Shown here: one piece after another, positions 1-6,423 of the stretch
How the letters are laid out: every line of letters starts with the position of its first letter
Numbering within the stretch: the stretch's first letter is position 1
NCBI GenBank assembly: GCA_003550305.1
Contig: QKYT01000051.1
Location: 247,241-257,788 of the forward strand
Direction: 5' to 3'
DNA length: 10,548 bases
From: Glomus cerebriforme
Taxonomy: Eukaryota; Glomeromycota; Glomeromycetes; Glomerales; Glomeraceae
Position numbers and translations under genes: made by a program
The notes under the pieces: model-generated
Told to the model about the DNA's origin: nothing
The model's database searches: none
The model's input: only the letters and a program-made list of their open reading frames with translations

Positions 1-138
1 GTGTTGAAGGATAGTACTAATGTTAATATAGCAGATGGTAATGATGTTATAGATGAGACAAATAATACAAGGGGCTGAAAATGTGGAAAGTGTAAGCAAT
101 TCGGCCATTATGCAAAGACGTGTCAAAACGTAGTATAG
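1..138 (+). pseudogene. 3' end of a decayed gene with a C-terminal CCHC zinc knuckle
   Basis: Frame 1 is open from the window edge to a TAG at 136-138 except for one TGA at 76-78. Residues after that stop read KCGKCKQFGHYAKTC, a zinc knuckle with spacing C-x2-C-x4-H-x4-C (Cys codons at 82 or 91 onward; the ligand set C, C, H, C is at 82, 91, 106 and 121, with the exact pairing being C82/C91/H106/C121). Such knuckles bind single-stranded nucleic acid; in fungi of this kind they commonly end MULE-type transposases, and they also occur in retroelement Gag proteins. The TGA sits where Arg (CGA) would be natural between Gly and Lys, so it is probably a CpG-to-TpG mutation. The 5' part lies outside the window, so the parent family cannot be fixed. 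The upstream 25 residues are polar (Asn/Asp-rich linker). Confidence 0.6.
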
Positions 139-437
139 AAGTATATTTGTGTATCAGTGTATATGCGATNATGCATTCATTNATTTTTATGTACAATATA
201 TGCATTCATCGATTATAATAAAGTTAGTCATGTGATTTATATTAAGTCACGTGACAGTGTTTCAAACACCCATGTACAAATAGAAATTCTCTTTACAGAA
301 AATGAATAAATCTAATGAATTTTAAATACACCTATAATACTAAAAATATTATATATTTTTCTAAACTTTTTTATTTTATCCTTTGTTATAGCTAAAGAAG
401 TACCAGATGTAAATATCTTTGAACTTCTATATTTAAC
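139..437. other. Gene-free AT-rich stretch with a CACGTG palindrome
   Basis: No supported reading frame. It holds a perfect 10-bp palindrome GTCACGTGAC at 246-255 and a related imperfect copy AGTCATGTGA at 226-235, 19 bp upstream. CACGTG is the E-box core bound by bHLH factors, but no gene is clearly controlled here. Two undetermined bases lie in this stretch (about 170 and 182). Confidence 0.4.
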
Positions 438-592
438 TTATTTTAACCTTCTTTTGCTTTTTTCTATGAATTCATTGGAATAAATGATTAGTGCTAAGCC
501 AAATTCATAATAGTAATAAATGGCCTAGGAATCAGCCTTGCTAATTTTTTGACATAATTTATATAGAGGTTTAAAGGGTTGATAATTATTCT
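438..592 (-). pseudogene. 3' part of a transposon-interrupted gene of unknown function
   Basis: On the minus strand the frame leaving the inserted element at 584 reads TAT CAA CCC (YQPFKPLYKL...) and stays open for 19 codons to a TAG at 525-527. It then continues in the same frame for about 28 codons (AIYYYYEFGLAL...) to a TAA at 438-440. This frame joins exactly to the frame that ends at 1306 on the far side of the element if the element and one 8-bp duplication are removed. Together with 1306-1860 it is therefore one ancestral gene. The TAG probably replaced CAG or TGG. The C-terminus is basic (KSKRRLK). I do not recognise the protein. Confidence 0.5.
585..592. repeat. Left target-site duplication, ATTATTCT
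   Basis: ATTATTCT at 585-592 directly abuts the left inverted repeat at 593 and is identical to 1306-1313, which directly abuts the right inverted repeat. It is read here as an 8-bp target-site duplication. Confidence 0.85.
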
Positions 593-604
593 TAGTATTC
601 TGCA
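593..604 (+). repeat. Left terminal inverted repeat of the 713-bp element
   Basis: TAGTATTCTGCA; pairs with 1294-1305 with one mismatch (C versus T at the eighth base). Confidence 0.8.
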
Positions 605-830
605 TGAATCAAATCAAATTGAATTGTATCAGATTCGAATTTAATTTGATTGAATCATAAATTGTTCAAATTTGATTTGAAATTTGAATGAATCAAATCA
701 AATCAATTTGAATTTGATTCAAAATTTGAATGAATTAAATTAAATCAATTCAGATTTGATTCAGATTCAATTCAATTCGATTCAATTCAGATTTGATTGA
801 ATTTGATTTGATTTAATTTAATTTAATTCA
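605..830. repeat. Left arm of degenerate GATTTGAATT-type repeats
   Basis: Nearly every base belongs to variants of GAATCAAATC, AATTTGATTT or GATTCAATTC in both orientations. There is no constant period, so this is not a simple tandem satellite; it looks like repeated local duplication and inversion. Such sequence can fold back on itself at many registers. It is matched by a similar arm at 1020-1290. Confidence 0.75.
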
Positions 831-883
831 GATGCAGTATCATCAATTTCTGTATCTTCATCACCAAAATTTTCTAAACTCAT
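818..883 (-). other. 21-codon acidic ORF inside the element, possible last exon
   Basis: ATG at 883-881 begins MSLENFGDEDTEID and ends at a TAA at 818-820; six of the first 14 residues are Asp or Glu. Upstream on the same strand a possible intron runs from a GTATGA donor (977) to a TTTAAAG acceptor (886), 92 nt. The last residues run into repeat-arm sequence. It could be the last exon of an ancestral transposase tail retained in a deletion derivative, or chance. Low confidence. Confidence 0.25.
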
Positions 884-1019
884 GTCTTTAAAGAAAAGAT
901 ATTTATTTTAGTATTTATTTTACTTATAATTATAATTAAAATTAAAAAAATAATACAATATACTATTATATTCATACCTATAGATTATTTTTTTTTTTGC
1001 AATACAAAAAAAATCATGA

Positions 1020-1290
1020 TCGATAAATCAGAATCCAAATCGAATCGTTCAAATCGAATTTGATTCAAATTTGATTTGAATTCAACTGATTCAGTTGATT
1101 TGGATTTGATTCAGCTTCAATTCAAATTTAATTCGAATGAATTAAATCTAATTAAATTGAATTCAGATTTGATATTAAATCCAAATCTGAGATTTGAATT
1201 CAATTTATGATTCAAAAATTTTGAATTGAATCAAATCAAATTCAAATCAAATCTGAATCAAATTCAAATCAAATTTGATTTAGCCGAATC
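1020..1290. repeat. Right arm of degenerate GATTTGAATT-type repeats
   Basis: Same word family as 605-830, in both orientations. It contains a perfect 17-bp palindrome TCAACTGATTCAGTTGA at 1082-1098 (8-bp arms around one T). Confidence 0.75.
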
Positions 1291-1293
1291 ATC

Positions 1294-1305
1294 TGCAAAA
1301 TACTA
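1294..1305 (-). repeat. Right terminal inverted repeat of the 713-bp element
   Basis: TGCAAAATACTA on the plus strand, reverse complement TAGTATTTTGCA; matches 593-604 at 11 of 12 positions. Confidence 0.8.
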
Positions 1306-1313
1306 ATTATTCT
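1306..1313. repeat. Right target-site duplication, ATTATTCT
   Basis: Identical to 585-592 and directly outside the right inverted repeat. Confidence 0.85.
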
Positions 1314-1640
1314 GAAGAAATACTTCTGACAGATTGTTATCAATATCTATTACTTCAGTTGTCACCTCATATATAAAAGCTAGCAATTTTTGTTTTCTAC
1401 ATATATTATTAAAGCCAAGTTGTTTGTTAATATAGTCTTGACACTCTAGGCATTGTTCAATATAGATTGTAGATTTACGGTAATATTTAATGTGAAAAGC
1501 ATATCTACATGGAAACAAGGCAAGCAAATTTGTAATTTTCTCCTTATATTCTAAACAAGGTTCAGCTCTTTAAGGAGCTTTGTTAGGAAAAAGATTGGAT
1601 GCCACTTTATAGAGTAAATTTGATAGTAGCATGATGGATT

Positions 1641-1690
1641 CTTGAAATGCCATAAAGACAAAAAAGAGATATTAATCTATTTATACTTAC
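1641..1690 (-). other. Probable 50-nt spliceosomal intron in the interrupted gene
   Basis: Minus strand: GTAAGT donor (1690-1685), pyrimidine-rich centre, ATTTCAAG acceptor ending at 1641. Coding-like frames on both sides are in compatible phase (1 nt plus 2 nt), although the joined codon is now TAA, possibly from CAA. The branch point is not obvious. Confidence 0.4.
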
Positions 1691-1926
1691 AGTATCATGG
1701 TAAAGGATAAATTGATAAACCAAAAATCCATCATGAACAAAGTAATTCTCTCAAATGCTGTATCATATGGTGATCATAAAGACTCTTCATACTTCTAGCA
1801 GCTAATCATATGATAAACTTAATTTCAATAACATCTATTACGCATGATATTTCAAAAAAAAGAAATTTTCCAATATTATATAGTGCATTTCAGGTAATGG
1901 TCTATATGATTAGATTATATCATTTC

Positions 1927-2205
1927 CTAAGCATATACTGGAGAGATGATCGGGCTCGTCATTGGTGAGACATTTCTTACATATCTTCTATCACGATAAT
2001 AATACCCTTTATTTTCATAATAATATCCTTCATCATCATATGTGTCATCTTCATAATAATCCCTCATCATGCCATACTTCCTTTTCTTCGATTTGGGAGA
2101 ATTGAAGACATGAGTTAAGATGCTTACCTCATTTTTCGGTGAAGTATTTTTAGGGCCGGATGTAATTTTTCCAAAGATATTCCATAATCTTAATAGCCCT
2201 TTCAT
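1927..2205 (-). CDS. Hypothetical small protein with Tyr/Asp-rich low-complexity tail
   Basis: The ORF is 92 aa from ATG 2205-2203 to a TAG at 1927-1929. Residues 1-45 are ordinary in composition (MKGLLRLWNIFGKITSGP at the N-terminus). Residues about 46-79 are dominated by Tyr, Asp, Glu and Arg (DYYEDDTYDDEGYYYE, then GYYYRDRRY), and the end is Ser/Pro-rich (SPMTSPIISP). There is no signal peptide or membrane segment. A TACCAG acceptor-like site lies just upstream of the ATG (about 2214), and the frame is open back to 2239, so this may be a last exon rather than a whole gene. The tail resembles disordered RNA-binding or prion-like segments only in composition. It has no internal stop, unlike its neighbours. 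Function unknown. Confidence 0.4.
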   Translation of the reverse strand: MKGLLRLWNIFGKITSGPKNTSPKNEVSILTHVFNSPKSKKRKYGMMRDYYEDDTYDDEGYYYENKGYYYRDRRYVRNVSPMTSPIISPVYA

Positions 2206-2474
2206 ATATAAACTGGTATTTGCAAAAAAGTTCAGAAAATCAAATTGATTAAATTGGATTGAATAATAACTAACTACTTACTATACATTCAATCCTACTT
2301 GGATAATTATATAAGTATGTTCGCATAATAAAAATCTGATTAATCACATTCCTATAAAAATAGTAAAATTGCGTAATTAAAATCAACTCTGTACTTTGGT
2401 TAGATTTTTCACAATGATTAGTAATAACAATTTTCAACTAAAGGCAAAATAATCAATAGATTAACTATCCTATA

Positions 2475-2502
2475 CAGGCCTACAATAAATTACCAGATTT
2501 TT
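2475..2502 (+). repeat. Left terminal inverted repeat of the Tc1-type element
   Basis: 28 bp beginning CAGGCCTACAATAAATTACC; pairs with 3771-3798 with a single mismatch at the outermost base. The start CAG is common in Tc1-like elements. Confidence 0.9.
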
Positions 2503-2609
2503 ATCACGTGAATTTGTACTCTGTGTTACAATCAGCGATTTCTCCCTATCACGCATATAAATAAAGGAGATAACAAAATATTTTGCTTTCACCTCTCTTC
2601 TAGTTTAAA

Positions 2610-3625
2610 ATGCGTGAAAATGAACTTTCAAAAATCCAGTGTGAACGCATTATTGGTGCATATATTAGTAGTACCAAGCAAAGAGTTATTTCTACTTAAC
2701 TTGGTATTTCCACTAGTACTGTTAATGATACTATAAAAAGGTATAAAGAAACAGATTCTACAGAATCTGAGAAATGTTCTGGATGGCCAAAATTACTCAA
2801 TGAATATGATACATGAGTTTTAAAATGAATTATCTGAACTGACTGATTTTCTCCTTTAGATGATGTGACAAACAAGTTAAATATTAATCTTAACACAAGA
2901 TTGCACTATAACACAGTTAGAAATTACCTTTATAATGAAGGTCTTGGAAATTATATTGCAAGAAAAAAGTCTTGTTTAACCACCAAACATCGAACTGACC
3001 ACTTGGGATGGTGTAGAAGGAAACAAAACTGGACAGAAGAATGGAAACAAGTGGTATGGTCAGATNAGTCTAGATTTGCACTTTTTCAATCAGATGGTCG
3101 AGCAAGAGTATGGCGAGATCCTAAGGAAATATACAATAAAGATTGTATTCAACNTACAGTTAAGTTTGGTGGAGTATCAGTGATGTTTTGAAGGTGTTTT
3201 GGTTGGTATGGGGTTAGACCTTTGGTTGTGGTGAAGGGGAACATGGATTCTAACGATTACATCAATATTCTGGCTAATCATTTTATCCCATAGGTTGACA
3301 ATATCCCAACTCCATTTTTCAGCAAGATGGAGCATCATGTCATACTTCAAATTATAGTACTTGGTGAATGAGAACACATAATATTCCAATTTTAGATTGG
3401 GTGATGCAAAGCCCCAATCTTAACCCTATAGAAAATTTGTGAAACTATTTGGATAACCAGGTTCAAAAAAGAAAACCTGTACCCAGATCTAAACAGAAGT
3501 TAATTGTGGCAATACAAGAGGAGTGGCAAAAAATTACTATTGAGACATGTCATTACTTAATTTTAAGTATGCCTGATCAGGTTAAAGCAGTAATTAAGGC
3601 CAAAGGTGATCATACTAAATATTGA
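2610..3625 (+). pseudogene. Decayed Tc1-like DD34E transposase
   Basis: The ATG at 2610-2612 begins MRENELSKIQCERIIGAY. Residues about 1-60 form the helix-turn-helix (LGISTSTVNDTIKRYKET), followed by a second HTH-like stretch and the DDE catalytic domain. The first catalytic Asp is in WSD (codon 3063-3065), the second in FQQDGA (3326-3328) and the Glu in NPIEN (3431-3433). Exactly 34 codons separate the second Asp and the Glu, which is the Tc1-type DD34E signature. Damage: TAA 2697; TGA 2814, 2826, 2835, 2844, 3189, 3365, 3440; TAG 3291; and a frameshift in the T-rich stretch about 3315-3320. The frame ends at TGA 3623-3625. The four TGA codons at 2814-2846 fall where Arg is expected, suggesting CGA-to-TGA changes; those at 3189, 3365 and 3440 fall where Trp is expected. 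Undetermined bases affect codons at 3066 and about 3154. Confidence 0.9.
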
Positions 3626-3770
3626 TTTTTTCATGATAATATTTTTTATATAATTACTTTATATTTTATATTTTAATATAATAAAATTTATTTGTCAATT
3701 AATAAGTACAAAAAAAATTTTTACATGTGCATAAAATTATGAATTTTACATTATAAATTTATAAATAAAA

Positions 3771-3798
3771 AAAAATCTGGTAATTTATTGTAGGCCTA
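3771..3798 (-). repeat. Right terminal inverted repeat of the Tc1-type element
   Basis: Reverse complement of 2475-2502 apart from the outermost base. It lies 145 bp downstream of the transposase stop, after an AT-rich 3' region. Confidence 0.9.
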
Positions 3799-4092
3799 TG
3801 TATCACATGCAAAAAAGTGACATAGTGAAAAAAGTAATGTAAACGCAAAATATGCAAATTAAAAATCTTTATTGCAACATGATTCTACTGCTAAAAGCAT
3901 ATGGGCTAATTTTCAGAATTAGACTAAATTGAGATTTTTGTAAAAATTTAATTATTTTAGTAAGATATACATTACACAAATCTAAATTAAATATATGTTA
4001 CATATTCATGTGACTCAGATTTAATAAAAAAATAAAAAAAATTTTTTTAATCAATACTCAAAAACAATGGTAATGAATGACCACTTCTTTTT

Positions 4093-4140
4093 CCCATTAC
4101 TTCCCTATTACTTTTCCTATTACTTTTCTATTCACTTTTT
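4093..4140 (+). repeat. Pyrimidine-rich tandem repeat, 12-bp unit
   Basis: Two perfect copies of CCTATTACTTTT (4104-4127) are flanked by diverged copies (CCCATTACTTC before, CTATTCACTTTT after). The plus strand is almost purine-free for G, giving strong strand asymmetry. Confidence 0.75.
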
Positions 4141-4318
4141 ATTAAATATATTAAAAAAGTTTATAAACATATATAGCAGTTATTTTTAATTGGTAAGTAA
4201 AAAAAAAAAACTTAATATTTAATATTTATAAAAAAATATATTTTTTCATAATTTTTAGCTTTAATTTATTTCTTTTCTTTGTAAAAAATACATGTAAATA
4301 AAAATTAATTATAATGTA

Positions 4319-4342
4319 AAATGAATAATAAAATGAATAATA
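4319..4342. repeat. 12-bp unit AAATGAATAATA, two perfect tandem copies
   Basis: Direct tandem copies at 4319-4330 and 4331-4342. They share the 12-bp period, but not the sequence, with the repeat at 4104-4127. Confidence 0.75.
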
Positions 4343-4560
4343 AGATATTCTTTTTTTTAAAAAAATAAACTAATTATATATTTGTTTTTACTTTTCAAAA
4401 TTATTTTATTAGATTTATTTTACTAAAATCCTTAAACGGTGAATAAAATCTTTTAAATAAAGTAATAGAATTCAGGATTCTCTTATGAAAGCATTTTTTG
4501 GTAAAAAAATAAAATTTTTATTCAGAATTTATAGTAGTGATGAAATCATTAATTGCCATG

Positions 4561-4845
4561 CATCCATATGTGCTAATATCATTATTTTATATTCATCTGA
4601 AAGTGAGAATTCGCTCTATCTTAAGAATTAAAAATCAAGAAAATTGAATCACAGCATGTGGAGTAATTAACGATCAAAGTCAGATCAAATTTAAAAATTA
4701 AAAAAAAATATATTGAACGTAATTATTCACAATCNAGTGATTAAATTCATGCGATTTTNGGCTTATTAGATAGATCTTGATTCTCTCTTTCAAATGAATA
4801 TAAGTTTATTTGTGTAGCTTACATGTACAGATAGGAAAAATAATT
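4561..4845 (+). repeat. Diverged direct duplication, copy A
   Basis: It aligns to 4922-5205 at an offset of about 352-362. Shared blocks in order: CATCCATAT, TTATTTTATATT, ATCTTA-GAAT, AATTGAATCAC, TAATTAA-GATCAAA, ATATATTGAACGTAA, GTGATT-AA, GATCTTGATT/GGTTTTGATT and CTTTCAAATGAATATAA followed by TTTATTTGTGTAGCTTAC. Similarity falls off outside these limits. Internal inverted arms are weaker here than in copy B (AATTGAATCAC, about 4642-4652, against GTGATTAAATT). No coding frame is seen. Two N bases lie in it. Confidence 0.75.
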
Positions 4846-4921
4846 TTAATAAATTTTTTTATATCAGATTTTATCAAATTTATTAGATTTTATNTTAATA
4901 ATATAATTGATTATTCCTAAA

Positions 4922-5205
4922 CATCCATATATANTAAACAAATTATTTTATATTTATTTTAAAGATAAGAGTTGACATTATCTTAGGAATCAAAGATCAT
5001 TCAAATTGAATCACTACACGTGAAATAATTAATGATCAAACTTGAATGAAATTCAATAAATATATTGAACGTAAATACTGAGCAACCAGTGATTCAATTT
5101 ATTTGATTTTAGATTCATTGGATAGGTTTTGATTTCCTCTTTCAAATGAATATAAATTTATTTGTGTAGCTTACTTGCACAAAAAATTATTGATAATTTT
5201 ATTAT
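4922..5205 (+). repeat. Diverged direct duplication, copy B, with 13-bp inverted arms
   Basis: Second copy of the 4561-4845 unit. It contains a perfect 13-bp inverted pair AAATTGAATCACT (5003-5015) and AGTGATTCAATTT (5088-5100), enclosing 72 bp. The order of conserved blocks matches copy A, so the copies arose by duplication, or are two insertions of one repeat family side by side. Confidence 0.75.
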
Positions 5206-5425
5206 GAGAATTATATTTGATTTTTTAAATTTTAATAATATTTTATATTAAAAAAAATTAAAAATTATATAATTAATCAATTTTATTTATATTATNTNNT
5301 GTANATTTATTATTNACATATAACTAGTAATTTACATTTGCTTAATAAAATTATTTTTGTGTAAAAACATTTAATTCCTAAAATTGGCCCATATGGAAAG
5401 AATAAAAATACTATTACTATTGCTA
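5206..5425. other. AT-rich spacer, partly undetermined
   Basis: Several N bases at about 5296-5315 and no supported gene. A short ACTATT-type run lies at about 5410-5425. Confidence 0.5.
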
Positions 5426-5677
5426 TTATTTTGGAAACATGATTCTATTAGTATAATAAACGCAAAGAAAATTGGAATAAGAAACATAATCTGTAAAGAA
5501 CGTTAACACTCTGAACCATATATCACGTAAGTGACGTAAAATAACATATTGCCCATTGGATAAAACAAGTGCATAAATATTATGTCTTTTTGAAATAATA
5601 TCATAAACATTAATCACAGAATTTAATTTTGTCACTCTTGCTTCATATTTTCTTCTTTCTATTATGTTTAATACAAT
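5426..5677 (-). CDS. Unrecognised protein-coding frame, no ATG at its start
   Basis: The minus-strand frame is open from 5677 to a TAG/TAA-type stop at 5426-5428 (83 codons). It begins IVLNIIERRKYEARVTKL; the only near-start codon is GTG (5635-5633), unlikely in a eukaryotic nuclear gene, so it is either a 3' exon or a fragment. A TAATAG acceptor-like site at about 5664 would fit an exon start. The sequence looks protein-like: a basic N-terminal helix, then ISKRHNIYALVLSNGQY, LRHLRDIWFRVLTFF and a Tyr/Phe-rich end (VYYTNRIMFPK). It lies 50 bp beyond the Myb-like gene on the same strand and could be a further exon of it, but I found no convincing phase-compatible junction. Function unknown. 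Confidence 0.35.
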   Translation of the reverse strand: MVLNIIERRKYEARVTKLNSVINVYDIISKRHNIYALVLSNGQYVILRHLRDIWFRVLTFFTDYVSYSNFLCVYYTNRIMFPK

Positions 5678-5729
5678 TTAAAAGACTTGAAATACTCAGA
5701 TTATCAAACATTTTTTCTGTATTTCACAA

Positions 5730-6225
5730 TTAAACTGAAAATTTGATGAGATCTAATAACTTTACTATGATATTAACGGTAATAATGTCCGGTGGTTGTG
5801 ACTCCTTCAGTGGAAGTTTTAGAATGGCTTTACTCCCTGGTCGTATAATTTCTCTTCCTAGAACTTGTGTAAAAAGCTTTTCTATGAATCTGTTTTTTCC
5901 GTCCATTAATGTCAGTTTGTCCGACTCCTTAAAAAATTAACAAGTTCAGCTTTACTGATCAAACATATACAGTACATGAAGTAGAATATAAATCAGTAGG
6001 TTTACCATTTGATCCCAAACTAGTAAGTTCAGTTTTATTCAAAAACATTAAAATTTCTTCGTGCTTTTTATATGGTCGTCCTTCTGCATCCCATTTGGCT
6101 ACTTCAGCCCAATTAATAGATGCTCTTGACTCCTCTTTTAATCTTTTCAATTCTTCATCTGATTCTTTAGACCATTTAAAAGGAGCTTTAGACTCCAAAT
6201 TTTTTTCTTCTAATTTGTTAGACAT
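5730..6225 (-). CDS. Small Myb/SANT-like domain protein, probably two exons
   Basis: ATG at 6225-6223; the unspliced frame gives 88 aa, ending at 5959. Residues about 16-50 read FKWSKESDEELKRLKEE, then NWAEVAKW and GRPYKK: a first Trp, an acidic-then-basic helix, a second Trp-containing helix and an Arg turn, as in Myb/SANT-like DNA-binding domains. The following DNA (5927-5730) is a further open minus-strand frame of 65 codons (ESDKLTLMDGKNRFIEKLF... to ...DLIKFSV, TAA 5730-5732). Two splice models are possible: GTATAT (5970) to TTTAAG (5928), 43 nt, phase 0; or GTAAAC (6005) to TTCATAG (5882), 124 nt, phase 1, with a CTGAC branch-like site. The first keeps more coding sequence and gives about 150 aa. 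Both exons are free of stops, unlike the neighbouring relics, so the gene may be alive. A nuclear DNA-binding role is inference. Confidence 0.5.
5928..5970 (-). other. Candidate 43-nt intron in the Myb/SANT-like gene
   Basis: Minus strand: GTATAT donor at 5970, acceptor TTTTTTAAG ending at 5928, T-rich 3' end, in-frame TGA inside, and phase 0 on both sides. 43 nt is short for a fungal intron, and the alternative 5882-6005 (124 nt) is also phase-consistent. Confidence 0.35.
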
Positions 6226-6423
6226 TGTTAACGAGATTTATGATTAATACAGTATGATAGTTTTTGTGATTTTTATAACTTTACGTTACAAAGTGAATAA
6301 CTTTTACTAATATCCAATGTATCTTTATAATCACAAAAGATAGGTAGGATTTTGATAAAATTTTCTTTATAAAAGAAGTAAAAAATATTTTTTGAATACT
6401 CATTATTATATATATATATTCTA

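Larger units (their letters stand above)
593..1305. mobile_element. 713-bp non-autonomous DNA transposon, 8-bp TSD (hAT-like?)
   Basis: The ends are inverted repeats: TAGTATTCTGCA (593-604) and, on the opposite strand, TAGTATTTTGCA (1305-1294), 11 of 12 matching; similarity resumes after a gap (AAATCAAAT in both arms). Perfect 8-bp duplications flank the element. TIRs plus an 8-bp TSD fit hAT best; MULE, P and Merlin-type elements can also give about 8 bp. Inside, two arms (about 605-830 and 1020-1290) are almost entirely degenerate GATTTGAATT/GAATCAAATC words, separated by an AT-rich core with a 21-codon acidic minus-strand frame (818-883). No transposase is encoded, so it would need one in trans. 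It inserted into a gene on the minus strand, whose frame now terminates at the TAG made by the right TIR. Confidence 0.8.
1306..1860 (-). pseudogene. 5' part of the transposon-interrupted gene, with a likely intron
   Basis: The minus-strand frame 1569-1306 (88 codons, EPCLEYKEKITNLLALF... to ...SEVFLQNN) has no ATG, and its present stop is the TAG of the inserted element. The same frame continues upstream through a TAA (1570-1572) to an acceptor CAAG at 1644-1641. A GTAAGT donor lies at 1690-1685, giving a 50-nt intron. Upstream of it an in-register frame (MKSLYDHHMIQHL... from ATG 1790-1788, open back to about 1855) has TGA at 1806-1808, 1731-1733 and 1695-1697, where Arg or Trp would fit. 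The splice join itself makes TAA. The gene is therefore broken by at least five stops as well as by the element. The protein is Cys- and aromatic-rich, and I do not recognise it. The continuation is at 592-438. Confidence 0.5.
2475..3798 (+). mobile_element. Tc1-type (Tc1/mariner) DNA transposon, complete ends, dead transposase
   Basis: Inverted repeats of 28 bp lie at 2475-2502 and 3771-3798 and match at 27 of 28 positions (the outermost base is C on the left, T on the right). The left end is preceded by TA (2473-2474), as expected of Tc1/mariner integration; the right flank is TG, so the TA duplication is not intact. The 1324-bp length, one transposase frame and the DD34E spacing place it in the Tc1 family. 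The transposase is destroyed by stops and a frameshift, so the copy is not autonomous, though its ends might still be recognised by a transposase supplied elsewhere. Confidence 0.9.
3799..4560. other. Gene-free AT-rich stretch
   Basis: I see no coding frame, RNA gene or transposon end. It consists of A/T homopolymer runs plus two short tandem repeats (4093-4140 and 4319-4342), listed separately. Confidence 0.6.

Noticed and set aside
605..1290. CRISPR array or satellite DNA
   Set aside because: There is no fixed unit length or spacer structure, and the words occur in both orientations inside transposon ends.
2696..2896. 66-aa minus-strand ORF
   Set aside because: Antisense shadow of the Tc1-type transposase; the plus strand carries the recognisable helix-turn-helix here.
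3177..3389. 70-aa minus-strand ORF
   Set aside because: Shadow opposite the DDE domain of the Tc1-type transposase.
2697..3442. TGA read as Trp (mitochondrial, or mollicute endobacterium DNA)
   Set aside because: Several TGA codons sit where the transposase family has Arg rather than Trp, TAA and TAG stops are present too, and frameshifts and spliceosomal introns occur. Ordinary decay in nuclear DNA explains it better.
4561..5205. Pair of LTRs of a solo-type or short retrotransposon
   Set aside because: The copies are only about 361 bp apart, have no TG...CA ends, primer-binding site or polypurine tract, and enclose no coding sequence.
5743..5940. 65-aa plus-strand ORF
   Set aside because: It begins with TTG and lies opposite the better minus-strand second exon of the Myb/SANT-like gene.
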